Shown: one piece after another, positions 36,160 through 47,200 of the stretch
How positions within the stretch are numbered: position 1 is the stretch's first letter
How the letters are laid out: each line of letters opens with the position of its first letter
DNA from: Candidatus Eisenbacteria bacterium
GTDB taxonomy: Bacteria; Eisenbacteria; RBG-16-71-46
Length of the DNA stretch: 64,000 nucleotides
Direction: 5' to 3'
Assembly (NCBI GenBank): GCA_020847735.1
Contig: JADLBL010000020.1
Coordinates: forward strand, 319,632 to 383,631
The notes under the pieces: generated by a model
What the model was told of the DNA's origin: nothing
Databases searched by the model: none
What the model saw: only the letters and a program-made list of their open reading frames with translations
Translations under genes and position numbers: made by a program

Positions 36160-36839
36160 CCGGCGCGCTGTTGCGGGCCGTCGCGGACGCGGTCCTGCCG
36201 CAACGCTGTCCGGGATGCGGCGTCGCCGCCGACCCGGATCGGCTGCTGTGCGGCGCATGCCTCGCCCGCATTCCGCGCCTGCGCACGATCCTGTGCGTGC
36301 GCTGCCTGTCCGATGGGCGGGAAGGCGCCGGCTGTCGCCGTCATCGTGCCTTCGCGGTGCACGCGCCCTGGCTGTTCGACGAGCGTGCCGCCGCGCTCGT
36401 GCACGCGCTCAAGTATCACGGCCGACCGGCCCTTGCCGTCCCGCTCGGAGCGGAGATGGCGGCCGCCCTGCCGGCGGCGGGGCGCCCTGCCGACCTCGTG
36501 CTCGAGGTGCCCCTGCATCCCGCCCGCCTGCGCGAGCGCGGCTATAACCAGTCGGCGGCGCTGGCCGACGCGCTCGCCGAAGCGATCGGCGTGCCGCACC
36601 TGCCGGACGCGCTGCGCCGGGTGCGGGCGACCGCGCCCCAGGCCCGGCTCGGCCCGGCCGCACGGCGGGCGAACCTCGCGGGGGCGTTCGCCATCGAACG
36701 GCCGTCGTGGCTGCGGGGAAGGCGGGTGCTGCTGGTGGACGACGTCGTCACCACCGGCGCGACGCTCGACGCCGCGCTCTCGGCCCTGCATGATGCCGGC
36801 GCCATCGCCGCCGCCGTGGCGCTCGCCTGGGCCCAGTAG
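36156..36839 (+). CDS. ComF family protein
   Basis: A 227-residue protein with an N-terminal zinc-finger-like region (CPGCG, CGAC, CVRC within the first 50 residues) and a phosphoribosyltransferase fold with the PRPP motif VLLVDDVVTTGATL near residue 190. ComF homologues take part in DNA uptake or restart of replication, but outside known competent bacteria the function is unclear. The ATG overlaps the aroE stop (ATGA). A 35-base gap separates it from cbiM, the largest gap of the operon after mreB-mreC. Confidence 0.85.
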   Translation: MTGALLRAVADAVLPQRCPGCGVAADPDRLLCGACLARIPRLRTILCVRCLSDGREGAGCRRHRAFAVHAPWLFDERAAALVHALKYHGRPALAVPLGAEMAAALPAAGRPADLVLEVPLHPARLRERGYNQSAALADALAEAIGVPHLPDALRRVRATAPQARLGPAARRANLAGAFAIERPSWLRGRRVLLVDDVVTTGATLDAALSALHDAGAIAAAVALAWAQ

Positions 36840-36874
36840 GTCCGGCGCGCGCACCTGATTCCCGAGGGCGTCCC

Positions 36875-37579
36875 TTGTCCCACCTGCACATTCCCGATGG
36901 CGTGTTGCCCGTTCCCGTCTGGCTCGGCGGCCTGCTCCTCGCCGCCTTCCTCCTGCTGCTCGGGGTCCGCGGCGGCCGTGGCGCGGGCGCCCGGCCGGTG
37001 GCGCTGCAGAGCACGCTCGCCGGCGTGATGCTCGTGATCATGGCGCTGCCGGTGCCGATCACCGCGTTCGACTACTGCATGACGCTCGCCGGACCCGTCG
37101 GCGTGCTGCTCGGCGCGGCGGGCGCGATGCAGGTGAGCTTCGTCGTCACGCTCATCCTGGCGCTGATGGGGCAGGGCGGCTTCACGGTCGTCGGACTGAA
37201 CACCCTGGTCCTGGGGCTCGGAGCAGCGACCGCCCGCCCCGTCTACCTCGCGCTCGTACGGCCCCTGCGGCCCGCCGGGGCGATGGCGGCGGCGACCGCG
37301 GTCTCGCAACTCCTGTCGAGCGCGCTGTGGATCGCGCTGCTGTGGCTGAGCGTGCGCCTCTCGCCGGCGCTCGGGAGCGAACACGAGGTCGGCCACGCGC
37401 TCCGCTGGGTGCGGGGCGGAGTGCTGGCCGCGGTCCTCCTGCCGCTTCTCGCGGTCGCGGTCGGGGTCGAGTCGTTGCTGGGTTACGGGCTGGCGCGGTT
37501 CCTCGACCGCGTGCGCCCGGACCTGCTGCCGCGCCCCGCGGGAGCGCGGACGATCGCCCACGAGGCTCCGCGGTCGTGA
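36875..37579 (+). CDS. cbiM: Cobalt/nickel ECF transporter S component CbiM/NikM
   Basis: A 234-residue membrane protein with about six helices. The N terminus begins MSHLHIPDG, where the free amino group and early histidines (H3, H5) bind Co(II) or Ni(II), as known for CbiM and NikM. The TTG at 36875 is required for that N terminus to be correctly exposed, which supports this start. No separate CbiN is present. The cobalt or nickel choice cannot be read, and no cobalamin riboswitch was seen upstream. Confidence 0.9.
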   Translation: MSHLHIPDGVLPVPVWLGGLLLAAFLLLLGVRGGRGAGARPVALQSTLAGVMLVIMALPVPITAFDYCMTLAGPVGVLLGAAGAMQVSFVVTLILALMGQGGFTVVGLNTLVLGLGAATARPVYLALVRPLRPAGAMAAATAVSQLLSSALWIALLWLSVRLSPALGSEHEVGHALRWVRGGVLAAVLLPLLAVAVGVESLLGYGLARFLDRVRPDLLPRPAGARTIAHEAPRS

Positions 37580-38301
37580 TCAACACCTTCGCACAGGTGG
37601 ACTACCTGGCCAGCGCCGGCGGCACCGTCTGGCACCGGGCGAGCGCGGCCTCGAAGCTCGTGCTCGCGGCGGCGCTCGTGGCGGTCGCGGTGTTCTCGCC
37701 CTCGTGGCTGGTGCTGGCGCTGATGCTGGCGACGGCGCTCGCCCTGAGCGCGGCCGCCCGCCTGCCGGCGGGCCTCGTCGCCGCCGCGGCGGGCACGCCG
37801 CTGCTCTTCTCGTTCGTGTTCGTCGTCGCGCGGTTCCGCGGCGACCTGCCCGCGGCGCTGGTGCTCGGCATGCGGCCGATGGTCGCGAGCCTCGCGGCGC
37901 TCTGGCTCGTGGGCACGACGCCCTACCCGGACCTGTTCGCTCCGCTCGCCCGCGTCCTGCCGAAGACCCTCGGCGACGCGTTGTTCCTGACCTACCGCGC
38001 CGTCTTCATGCTGCTCGCGCGGGTCGAACGGTTGTGGCGGGCGCTGTACCTGCGGGGCGGCATGAGCGGGTCGCCGCGCAGGCGCCTGGACCTGCTGGGG
38101 GAGGCGCTCGGGACGGTCCTGCTGTCCGGCTTCGAGCGCAGCCAGCGGCTCCACCAGGTCATGTCGCTGCGCGGGCATTCGGGGCGCATCTGCGGCTGCC
38201 GGCACTGGCACGACTTCCGGGTCGAGGACGCGTGGGCGCTCGTGTGCCTGGCGTGGGTGCTCGCGGTTGCGATTCTCCTGCGCGGGACGGGGGGCGCATG
38301 A
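37576..38301 (+). CDS. cbiQ: ECF transporter T component CbiQ
   Basis: A 241-residue membrane protein with about five helices, linking the substrate component to the ATPase. The Ala-Arg-Gly-type coupling helices are represented by LYLRGGMSG and [10 protein letters not shown] (the two Arg-Gly signatures). The GTG overlaps the cbiM stop (GTGA), and the stop overlaps cbiO. Confidence 0.9.
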   Translation: MINTFAQVDYLASAGGTVWHRASAASKLVLAAALVAVAVFSPSWLVLALMLATALALSAAARLPAGLVAAAAGTPLLFSFVFVVARFRGDLPAALVLGMRPMVASLAALWLVGTTPYPDLFAPLARVLPKTLGDALFLTYRAVFMLLARVERLWRALYLRGGMSGSPRRRLDLLGEALGTVLLSGFERSQRLHQVMSLRGHSGRICGCRHWHDFRVEDAWALVCLAWVLAVAILLRGTGGA

Positions 38302-39212
38302 GCGGGCCCATCGTTCACGTTTCCTGCGTCCGGCACACCTACCCCGATCGCACGACCGTGCACCTGTGCGGGCTCGACTTTGTCGTCGAGAAGGGCGAGC
38401 GCGTCGTCATCCTCGGCCCCAACGGCTGCGGCAAGAGCACGCTGCTGTACCACCTGCTCGGCCTGCTGCAGTCGCAGGAGGGGGAAGTCCGCGTGTTCGG
38501 CGAGGACCCGGGCCGGAACTTCCGCTCGATTCGCGAGCGGATCGGAGTGCTGCTGCAGAACGCCGACGAGCAGATCATCGCGCCGACGGTCTTCGACGAC
38601 GTCTCCTTCAGCCCGCGGAACTACGGTTACAGCGAAGCCGAGGTCGGGGAGAAGACGACCCGGGCGCTGCGCCGGATGGGGATCGAGCACCTGCGGCACA
38701 AGGTCTGCCACTACCTGTCGGGCGGCGAGAAGCGCAAGGTGGCGCTCGCGGGCGCGCTGGTGCTCGATCCCGAGTTGCTCGTGCTGGACGAACCGTTCGA
38801 GGGACTCGACCCGGCCTCGCGCAACGAAATGGTCGGCCTTCTGAACGCCCTGAACGCCGAACAGGGCGTCTCGCTGGTGGTGGCGACGCACGACGTGCAG
38901 CTCGTCGCGCCGCTCGCGGACCGGGTCTACGTGCTCAAGAAGGGCGGAGAAATCGTCGCTCAGGGACCCCCGGCGCGAATCTTCCGCGATCTCGACGTGC
39001 TCGCCGCCTCGAACATCGAGCCGCCGGTCCTGGCCGAGCTGTTCCAGAAGCTCGAGGCGCACGGCGGCCCGCAGGGCCGGCCCGCGACCGCGGACGAAGC
39101 CGTGCAGCTGCTGCTCGAGTGGGCGCGGCGCGCCGGCGGGCCCGGGCGCGCGCCGGCGGACGGCGGAGGGTTCGCCGGGTCGCGACCGGCCGAAGGGTCG
39201 GCGAAGCCGTGA
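38298..39212 (+). CDS. cbiO: ECF transporter ATPase CbiO
   Basis: A 304-residue ABC ATPase. Walker [10 protein letters not shown] (40-48), Q loop near LLQNADEQI, signature LSGGE (140-144), Walker [13 protein letters not shown] and a switch His in VATHD. The LQNADEQI segment is typical of ECF ATPases. The tail after residue ~230 is longer than usual and ends in a Gly/Ala-rich stretch. It completes CbiMQO, which should import cobalt or nickel. The ATG overlaps the cbiQ stop. Confidence 0.93.
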   Translation: MSGPIVHVSCVRHTYPDRTTVHLCGLDFVVEKGERVVILGPNGCGKSTLLYHLLGLLQSQEGEVRVFGEDPGRNFRSIRERIGVLLQNADEQIIAPTVFDDVSFSPRNYGYSEAEVGEKTTRALRRMGIEHLRHKVCHYLSGGEKRKVALAGALVLDPELLVLDEPFEGLDPASRNEMVGLLNALNAEQGVSLVVATHDVQLVAPLADRVYVLKKGGEIVAQGPPARIFRDLDVLAASNIEPPVLAELFQKLEAHGGPQGRPATADEAVQLLLEWARRAGGPGRAPADGGGFAGSRPAEGSAKP

Positions 39213-40507
39213 CGGGCGACCTGTTCGGCGATCCACCCGTCACGGGCGGCGGAGCCGGCGGTCCGCCCGCCGAGCCCGGGCCGGACGCGCCGCTCGCCGA
39301 TCGCATGCGCCCGCGCGCGTTCGAGGAACTGGTCGGCCAGCGGCACCTGCTGGACCCCGGCAGCCCGCTCGCGCTGATGCGCGAGGGCCGGCACCTTTCG
39401 AGCATCGTTCTGTGGGGTCCGCCCGGCACGGGAAAGACGACCCTCGCGCGGCTGATCGCGCGCACCGCCGGTGTGCCGTTCGTGCAGCTCTCGGCCGTGC
39501 TCTCGGGCGTCAAGGAAGTGAAGGAGATCATGGAGCGCGCGGCTCGGCACCGCCGTCAGACCGGGCAGCCGACGATCCTGTTCGTGGACGAGATCCACCG
39601 CTTCAACAAGGCGCAGCAGGACGCGTTCCTCGCCCACGTCGAACGCGGCGACATCGTGTTCATCGGCGCGACCACCGAGAACCCGAGCTTCGAGGTGAAC
39701 TCGGCGTTGCTGAGCCGAGCGCGGGTGCTCGTCCTGCGGCCGCTGGAGCCCGCCGACGTCCGCGAAGTGCTCTCGCGCGCGCTCGCCTCCGGGCACGGTT
39801 ACGGTGGCCGCGTCGCGGCGAGCGGGGAGGCGCTCGAGCTGCTCGCCGCGGCGGCGGACGGCGACGCGCGCCGGGCGCTCACGACGCTCGAGATCGCCGC
39901 GGCGAGCGCCGCGGCGCGCGGCCGCGGAATCGAGGCCGACGACGTGCGCGCGGCGCTGGCCCGCCGGCACCTGCGCTACGACCGCGCGGGCGAGGAGCAC
40001 TACAACCTGATCAGCGCGCTCCACAAGAGCCTGCCGGACTCGGACGTGGACGCCTCGCTCTACTGGTTCGGGCGCATGATCGCGGCCGGCGAGGACCCGC
40101 TCTACGTCGCGCGCCGGCTGGTCCGTTTCGCGAGCGAGGACGTCGGGGAGGCCGACCCGCAGTCCCTGGTGCTCGCGACCGCGGCCTTCCAGGCCTACCA
40201 CCAGCTCGGAAGCCCCGAAGGCGAGCTGGCGCTGGCGCAGGTCGTCGTCCACCTCGCGCACGCGCCCAAGTCGAACGCGACCTACGTGGCCTACGGCGCG
40301 GTGATGCGCGAGATCGAGCAGAGCGGCTCCCTGCCGCCACCGCTGGTCATTCGCAACGCTCCGACCCGGCTCATGAAGGATCTGGGCTACGGCCGGGGCT
40401 ACGCCTACGCGCACGACGATCCGCAGGCGGCGAAGGACCAGCAGCACCTGCCCGACGAACTCGTGGGCCGCAAGTTCTACCCGCGAAAGCCCGCGGAGGA
40501 GCGCTGA
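39209..40507 (+). CDS. rarA: Replication-associated recombination protein A (RarA/MgsA)
   Basis: A 432-residue AAA+ ATPase of the RarA/MgsA/WRNIP1 family. Walker [10 protein letters not shown], Walker [16 protein letters not shown], sensor 1 [12 protein letters not shown] and the C-terminal tetramer domain ([20 protein letters not shown] and later [16 protein letters not shown]) are clear. It acts at stalled replication forks. The GTG overlaps the cbiO stop (GTGA). It is the last gene of the long operon. Its N-terminal ~35 residues are Gly/Pro-rich. Confidence 0.94.
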   Translation: MTGDLFGDPPVTGGGAGGPPAEPGPDAPLADRMRPRAFEELVGQRHLLDPGSPLALMREGRHLSSIVLWGPPGTGKTTLARLIARTAGVPFVQLSAVLSGVKEVKEIMERAARHRRQTGQPTILFVDEIHRFNKAQQDAFLAHVERGDIVFIGATTENPSFEVNSALLSRARVLVLRPLEPADVREVLSRALASGHGYGGRVAASGEALELLAAAADGDARRALTTLEIAAASAAARGRGIEADDVRAALARRHLRYDRAGEEHYNLISALHKSLPDSDVDASLYWFGRMIAAGEDPLYVARRLVRFASEDVGEADPQSLVLATAAFQAYHQLGSPEGELALAQVVVHLAHAPKSNATYVAYGAVMREIEQSGSLPPPLVIRNAPTRLMKDLGYGRGYAYAHDDPQAAKDQQHLPDELVGRKFYPRKPAEER

Positions 40508-40551
40508 CGAGCCCGGGCCCCGGCCCGCCATGGAGCCGTCCCGGGCGGCGG

Positions 40552-40560
40552 TGCTAGGCT
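40552..40560 (+). promoter_or_regulatory. Extended -10 promoter of the phospholipase D-like gene
   Basis: TGC-TAGGCT at 40552-40560, followed by TTGCGG, closely resembles the elements at 12238 and 28792. The start is predicted near 40567, 39 bases before the ATG at 40606. Confidence 0.45.
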
Positions 40561-40605
40561 TGCGGCACACCCACGGGCCCACCACCGTCCAGCCTCGGAG
40601 CGACC

Positions 40606-43600
40606 ATGCCCTCGCGCAGCCGCCTCGCCCTCCGCGTCCTCCTGCTCGCGTTCTCCGCCCTTGCCGTCGGCTCCCCGCCGTCGTTCGCCGCCGCCACCCA
40701 CGTGGTCATCAGCGAGTTCGCGACACGCGGTCCCGCTTCGGCCTTCGACGAGTTCTTCGAGCTCTACAATCCGACCGAAAACCCGATCTCGATCGGTGGC
40801 TGGCGCCTGCAGTACAAGTCCTCCGCCGGCTCGACGTGGGGAGACCGGGCGATCCTGCCGGGGGGCGCGCAGATCGCGGCGCACGGCTACTACCTGATCG
40901 CCAGCCAGGGCTACGTGGGCGCGGTCACGCCGGACTGGTCGTCGAGCCTGTGGCCCGGCAGTTCGGGCATCGCCGACAACGGCAACATGCAGCTCGTGGA
41001 CGGCGCGCTGGCCACCGTGGACAAGGTGGGCTGGGGGGCCACGAACGACCCCGAGGGCGGCGTCGCGGCTCCGAACCACGGCACCTCGGCCAACAACAAC
41101 AGCGTCGAGCGCAAGGCCAACGCGTCCTCGACCTCGACGTCGCTCGCCGGTGGCGGCACGGACCAGTTCGCCGGAAATGGCCAGGACACCGACGTCAACG
41201 GCAGCGACTTCGTGTTCCAGGGTAACGGCCGCAATCCGCAGAACGCGGCCAGCGCGCCCGAACCCGGCTTCGCGAGCGGCGGCAGCGGCACCGGCCACGC
41301 CGTGATCCTGCCCGCGACCGTCTTCACCGCCCGCAGCCTCGACTCTCTGTACGTTTCGTTCACCCAGGACTCGGCCTACACGCTCGCGAGTTTTTCGGTC
41401 GTGGTGCCGGCGAGCTGGACGTGGTCCCACTCCGCGGGTTCGGTGCTGCTCTCGGGAACGGGGTTCGCGGCCGCGACGGCTTCGGTCGTGGGTGACACCG
41501 TGTTCGTGAACGGCGCGGCGGTGACCGCGACCGACCCCGGGCTCCTGACGCTGCTCGGCGTGACGACGCCGGGAACGAAGGGCGTCTCTTCATTCGCGGT
41601 TCGCAGCGCGGTGGCCTCGGGCACGCGGCTTCCGGTGACGCCCCAGCCCGCGGTGCGCGTGCTCGAACTGGTGCCCATCGTGACGATCCACGTCAACGAC
41701 GCCGGCGGCGTGGCGGCGGCGCCGTACGCCGTCGGGGCGGAGGCGACCGTTTCCGGCATCGTGACCGCGGACCTCAATCCGACGCGCACCGACGTGTACG
41801 TGCAGGACGGCACCGGCGGCGTGGACCTGTTCAGCGCCTCGCTGCCGCCCTTCGCGCTGTCGCCCGGCGACAGCATCACCGTGACCGGAACGGTCCTGCA
41901 GTTCCGCGGGCTCACCGAGCTGCAGCCGGATTTCGCGCTGCTCGTGCGGCACGCGACCGGCCGGCCGGTGCCCGACCCCAGGATCATGACCTGCTCGGAG
42001 GTCAACGCGACCTTTCAGCCGGACTTCAGCGAGCCCGACGAGGGCCGTCTCGTGCGCATCAACGGGGTGACCTACAACTCCACCCTGTCCACGATCTCGG
42101 ACGCCACCGGAACGACCAACATCTTCATTCCGGCCAGCTGGCCGCCGGCGCCGACGGTGTTCGACGTCGTCGGCATCCTCAAGCAGTACAAGCCGGGCAC
42201 GCCGGCTCCGGGGCCGCCCTACACGGCGGACTACGAGATTTCGCCGCGCACCTCGGACGACATCATCCCGCACCCGGGGCCGATCGTGCTGACCACCCCT
42301 TACGAGGACCAGATCCAGCCGGGCTCGGTGCGGATCAACTGGACCACCGACGTGTCCTCGAGCAGCATCGTCCGCTATGGCCTGACGCCCGCGCTGGGGG
42401 ACAGTGTCCTGAACGCGGCCTCCGGGACGTCGCACGCGGTGACGCTTCCCGGGCTGCAGCCGGCGACGGCCTACTGGTACAGCGCCGGCTCGACCGACGC
42501 CAACGGCACCAACTTCGCCTCGCCGGCGATCTTCAGCACGGCTTCCCCGCCCGCCACGACCGGCGCCATTCACGCCTACTTCAACAAGAGCGTGAACGCG
42601 TCGCTCGCGTACCTGACGCCCGCCAACGGAAACGCCAACCTGCCGGCGTTGCTGTCGGCGCGCATCAACGCCGCGCAGCGCTCGGTGGACGCGGCGATCT
42701 ACAGCCTGAGCGGCACGCCGGGAACGACCCTCGTGAACGCGCTCATCGCCGCCCGGAACCGCGGCGTGCGGGTCCGGGTCATCACCGAGTACGACAATCT
42801 CGGCACCGCCGCCCTCAACTCCCTCGTCTCGGCCGGCATCCCGCTCATCAACGACCGCTTCGACCCGGTCAACTTCGGAGCGGGCCTGATGCACAACAAG
42901 TTCTTCGTCATCGACGCGCGGGGTGGGGCCCCCGAGAGCGCGTGGGTGTGGACGGGCTCGTGGAACCCGACCGACCCGGGCACGAACAACGACTACCAGA
43001 ACGCGATCGAGGTGCAGGACCTCGCGCTGGCGAACGCCTACACGCTCGAGTTCCAGGAGATGTGGGGGAGCACGACCGAGACGCCCAACGCCGCCGTCTC
43101 ACGCTTCGGCGCGCACAAGCTGGACGACACGCCGCATCGGTTCGTGATCGGCGGCCGGGACGTGCGCTGCTATTTCAGCCCCTCCGACGGGACCAACTTC
43201 CAGATCCTGCAGACCCTTCAGGCGGCGCAGCACTCCCTCGGATTCGAGCTGCTGACCCTGACGCGCTCGGACCTCGCCTCCGCGCTGATCGCCCAGAAGA
43301 ACGCCGGCCGCAAGGTGCGCGGGGATCTCGACAACAACACGGACTCCGGCTCCGAGTACGCGGAGCTCGTCGGGGCCGGGGTGGATGTGGGGCTCAACAA
43401 CGGCGGCGGCCTGCTCCACCACAAATACCTGATCGTGGACGCCGACAATCCGCAGTGGGACGGCGTCGTGCTCACCGGCTCGCACAACTGGTCGGCGTCG
43501 GCGGAGAACTCGAACAACGAGAACACGCTCATCGTCCACGACGACGATCTCGCCAATCAGTACCTGCAGGAGTTCTCGGCCCGCTACTACCAGTTCGGCG

Positions 43601-43911
43601 GCACGGATTCGATCCGCGTGACCGACGCCGGGCCGGCGGGTCCGCCGGCGGCGGTGACGATGTCGCCGGGCTTTCCGAACCCGTTCCGCGGCGAGACCCG
43701 GTTGCTCTACACGCTGCCGGTCGCCTCGCCGGTGACGCTGCGCCTGTACGACGTGCAGGGGCGCGAGGTGAGGACCCTCGTGAACGAGCGCAAGGCGCCC
43801 GGCCGTTACAGCGTCGCGCTTCGCGGGCAGGGCCTGGCGGCGGGCGTCTATCTGGCGCGCCTGGAAGCGGGCGGGGTGTCCGTGCAGCGCAAGCTGCTGT
43901 TCCTGAAGTGA
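40606..43911 (+). CDS. Secreted phospholipase D-like protein with lamin-tail and sorting domains
   Basis: A 1101-residue exported protein. After a signal peptide (ending FAAA), residues ~35-165 form a lamin-tail domain (HVVISEFATRG, LYNPTENPISIGGWRLQ). A middle part has an OB-fold-like segment (~360-530) and a purple-acid-phosphatase/fibronectin-like domain (~550-645). Two PLD half-sites follow: HNKFFVID at ~763-770 and HHKYLIVD at ~938-945, both keeping HxKx4D. The last ~85 residues (PGFPNPFRGETRL..., LRLYDVQGREV) form a FlgD/T9SS-like sorting domain. Such proteins are surface nucleases or phospholipases; the substrate is not evident. It is a single-gene unit with its own promoter. Confidence 0.85.
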   Translation: MPSRSRLALRVLLLAFSALAVGSPPSFAAATHVVISEFATRGPASAFDEFFELYNPTENPISIGGWRLQYKSSAGSTWGDRAILPGGAQIAAHGYYLIASQGYVGAVTPDWSSSLWPGSSGIADNGNMQLVDGALATVDKVGWGATNDPEGGVAAPNHGTSANNNSVERKANASSTSTSLAGGGTDQFAGNGQDTDVNGSDFVFQGNGRNPQNAASAPEPGFASGGSGTGHAVILPATVFTARSLDSLYVSFTQDSAYTLASFSVVVPASWTWSHSAGSVLLSGTGFAAATASVVGDTVFVNGAAVTATDPGLLTLLGVTTPGTKGVSSFAVRSAVASGTRLPVTPQPAVRVLELVPIVTIHVNDAGGVAAAPYAVGAEATVSGIVTADLNPTRTDVYVQDGTGGVDLFSASLPPFALSPGDSITVTGTVLQFRGLTELQPDFALLVRHATGRPVPDPRIMTCSEVNATFQPDFSEPDEGRLVRINGVTYNSTLSTISDATGTTNIFIPASWPPAPTVFDVVGILKQYKPGTPAPGPPYTADYEISPRTSDDIIPHPGPIVLTTPYEDQIQPGSVRINWTTDVSSSSIVRYGLTPALGDSVLNAASGTSHAVTLPGLQPATAYWYSAGSTDANGTNFASPAIFSTASPPATTGAIHAYFNKSVNASLAYLTPANGNANLPALLSARINAAQRSVDAAIYSLSGTPGTTLVNALIAARNRGVRVRVITEYDNLGTAALNSLVSAGIPLINDRFDPVNFGAGLMHNKFFVIDARGGAPESAWVWTGSWNPTDPGTNNDYQNAIEVQDLALANAYTLEFQEMWGSTTETPNAAVSRFGAHKLDDTPHRFVIGGRDVRCYFSPSDGTNFQILQTLQAAQHSLGFELLTLTRSDLASALIAQKNAGRKVRGDLDNNTDSGSEYAELVGAGVDVGLNNGGGLLHHKYLIVDADNPQWDGVVLTGSHNWSASAENSNNENTLIVHDDDLANQYLQEFSARYYQFGGTDSIRVTDAGPAGPPAAVTMSPGFPNPFRGETRLLYTLPVASPVTLRLYDVQGREVRTLVNERKAPGRYSVALRGQGLAAGVYLARLEAGGVSVQRKLLFLK

Positions 43912-44008
43912 GCGGGCGGCGGCGCACGACGGCGCACCTTCGCGCGGAGAGCGCGGCCCCTGGCCGGAGGCGGGCCGGCCCGGACTCCCGGCACCCCGGA
44001 GTTCCGCG

Positions 44009-44170
44009 GTGAAGCGGCTCTTCATCATGGTCGGCATGACCGTGGGCGGGTGGGCCGGCTGGGCGGTCGCGGCGCGCTTCGGCCCGATGACGGCGTTCCT
44101 CGTCAGCTCGCTCGGCAGCCTCGCGGGCGTCCTCATCGCCTGGCGCATCGCGCGCGACTGGCTGGGCTGA
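44009..44170 (+). CDS. Small two-helix membrane protein
   Basis: A 53-residue reading frame from GTG 44009. It starts MKRLFIMVGMTVGGWAG and contains two hydrophobic helices joined by ARFGPMT, ending RIARDWLG. Similar short membrane proteins with a GGWxGW motif are widespread and of unknown function. It lies alone between the phospholipase D-like gene and the convergent protease gene. A good ribosome-binding sequence is lacking, so translation is likely but not proven. Confidence 0.6.
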   Translation: MKRLFIMVGMTVGGWAGWAVAARFGPMTAFLVSSLGSLAGVLIAWRIARDWLG

Positions 44171-44234
44171 GCGCCGGCGAACACACGCGTGGGGCGGCCG
44201 CCCGTGCCGCGGCCGCCCTGCGCGCGTTCCGACC

Positions 44235-47200
44235 CTACTTCCGCTGGCCCCAGGTGGGCGGGGGCGGTTCGCTCATGAGCCGCTTCGGCGGGTTCTTCGC
44301 GAGCTGCTCGAGCGCGATCTCGACCGCCTTCTCGAGCTGCGGGTCGCGGCCGGCGGCCACGTCCTTCGGCCAGTTCTCGACGTCCACGTCGGGCGGCGTG
44401 CCCTCGTTCTCGACGGCCCACTTCCCGTCGGCGGAGAAGAACCCGCCGCGCGGAGCGATCGCCGAACCACCGTCCACGAACGTCGGGGTGTCGGCGGTGT
44501 GCACGAGGCCGCCCCAGGTGCGTTTGCCGACCAGCGTGCCGATGCCGAAGGTGCGAAACATGTACGGAAGGTAGTCGCCGCCCGAGCCCGCCATTTCGTT
44601 GATGACCATGACCTTCGGACCCCAGATTCCGGCTTCGGGGCTCGTGAACGGCACGCGCGTTCCGGCGACGTTGTTGAAGTAGCCGTCGATCCGGCGCCGC
44701 ATGACCTCGATCATGTAGTCCGCCGCGGAGCCGCCGCCGTTCCAGCGTTCGTCGATCACCACGCCCGGCCGGTCCTGCTGCGAGAAGTAGTAGCGGTTGA
44801 AGCTGGCGTAGCCCGGTTGGCCGGTGTTGGGCAGATAGACGTAGGCCAGCTTGCCGCCCGAGAGCCGGTCCACGAGGCGGCGGTTGGACTCGACCCAGGC
44901 GCGGGTGCGCAGGCCCTGGTCGCTGGTCACCGGCACGACCGTGACCTGTCGGGCCCCCTCCATCAGCGGACGCGAGTTCACGGTCAGCACGGTCTGCCGG
45001 TTCGCGGTCCCGTCCAGCAGGCGGTGCAGGTTGTCCGGCGCGCGCAGCTCCTCGCCGTTGACGGCCAGCAGGTAGTCGCCGACCGAGACGTTCACGCCCG
45101 GCACGGCCAACGGCGCCCTGAGCTCGGGGTTCCAGCTCTCGTTGTCGTAGATCCGCGCGATCCGGTAGCGCCCCTGCTCGAGCGAGAAATCGGCTCCGAG
45201 CAGCCCGCCGTACACGGGCGGAAGCTCCGGCATGTCGCCGCCGCGAACGTACGAGTGGCCGATCGCGATCTCGGCGCCCATCATGTCGAGCAGGTAATTG
45301 AGGTCGGCGCGGTGCACGACGTAGGGCAGGAACTGACCGTATTTCCCGCGCATCTTCGGCCAGTCGGCGCCGTGCAGGTTCGGCACGTAGAGGTAGTCGC
45401 GCTGGTTCCGCCAGGCCTCGGCGAAGATCTGCGCGAACTCGGCCCGCGGGTCCAGCCACATGCGCAGCGCGTACGGGAGCTTCGTGGCGTCCTTGCCCGC
45501 GGGCGCCTTGTCGGCGTCCGCGACGTACAGGGCCGGTGCGGCGGAGCGCGCGGGCGGGCCTCCCGCCGGTCCGCCGGGCGCGGCGGCGCGGTACACGAGC
45601 TTGCGGCCGTCGGCGCTCACCGCGAAATCGGCGACGTCGCCGGCGAACGTCTGCGCCTTGCGATCGGCGAGCTTGTAACGCATGAGCGTGCCGCGGCCGC
45701 CGCCGAAGGTGCCGCCGGCGGGCTCGCTTTCGAGCCAGAACACCGTTCCGGCGACTCCCGCGCGCAACTGGCTGGAGGGTTTCTCGACGACGCCGGGCAC
45801 CGCCACGATCCTCGACTGCAGGCCCTCGAAGTCGATCGTGACCGGTGCGGCGCTCTTCGAGAGTCCGGACTCTCCCGGCCTGGCCGTGTCCCCGCCCGGA
45901 GCGGACCGCCGGCCGGAAACGCCGCCCGGGGCCTTCGCGCCGCCGGCCTCCTCCGGCGCGACGGAGGTGGCGCCGGCGTCCTCGTCGCTCTCGGGTAGGA
46001 ACGGGCTCGCTCCGTCCCGCTTCAGCACGGCGAGGTAAAGGCCCGAGGTCTCCTCGTGGTCGTACGAGGTCATGTCGAGCCACTGGGAGGCGAGCCCGAG
46101 GTTCGTCGAAGCGAGGAACCACAGGTACTTGCCGCTGGCGTCGAACACCGGGTAGCTGGCGTCGGCGAGACCGTCGGTCACCTGCCTCGACTCGCCGGTC
46201 TCGGCGTCGGCGACGAACACGGCGCGGAACAGCGTCGACAGGTGCGCGGTGTAGGCGAGCCAGCGCGAGTCCGGGCTCCACGCCGGCTGCAGCGTGCGCC
46301 GCGGCCACATCCACGGGTCGTTGCCGACGACCTTCGCCTTCCCGCTCGCGACGTCGAGCACCCAGACCCGCAGGTTGGTGTCGTGGTAGGCGAGCTTCTT
46401 CGAATCCGGGGACCAGACGGGCGTGTAGAAATGGGCCGGGTGTTCGAGGGTGACGACGCGCACCGGCTTCACCCCGCCCTGGTCCTCGATCACGAGCTGG
46501 TACTCGCCGGAGCGGTCGCTGAAGTACGAGACGTATCGGCCGTCGGGCGACCAGGCCGGGTCGCGCTCCGCCGAACCGCCCGATCGCGTCAGGTTGCGCA
46601 CGTCGCCCTTGTCCACGGGAATCGTGAAGATCTCGCCGCGCGCCTCGACGAGGACGCGCTTGCCCGTCGGCGAGATCTCGAGGTTCGAGATCCGCGCCGA
46701 GACGTCCTCCCAGTGCGGCTGCATCCACGGGAAGTCGGCGGCGACGGAGATGTCCAGGGCGTGCTCGCGGCCCGACTGCGGATCCAGCTCGTGGATCAGG
46801 CCAGCCTGCTCGAAGACCACCACGCCCGCGCCGGCATCGAGCGTCTTGACGTCGAAGTCCGTGAACCGGGTGAGTTGCGCGAGCGACTTCGACCGCGTGT
46901 CGAAGGACCAGACGTTGGCGACGCCGTCGCGGTCGGAGATGAAGTAGACGGTCGAGCCGAGCCACGCGGGGTCCATGTCCTTCGAGCCGTCCCACGGCGG
47001 GGTGACGGTTTCGAGCGTCTGCAGGTTCGTGATCCAGATGGGGCGGTTCTGTCCGCCGCGGTAGTTGCGGCGCTCCTCGTCCCACGAGTTGTTCAGGCGG
47101 AACGCCACCTGCGCGCCGTCGGGCGAGATTCGGCCCTGGTAGGCACGCGGCAGCACCATGGGCTCCTCGGGCCCGCCGGCGGCCGGCACCGTCCAGAACC

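Noticed and set aside
36840-36874. Cobalamin riboswitch before cbiM
   Set aside because: The gap is only 35 bases and has no B12 box; the genes are inside an operon.
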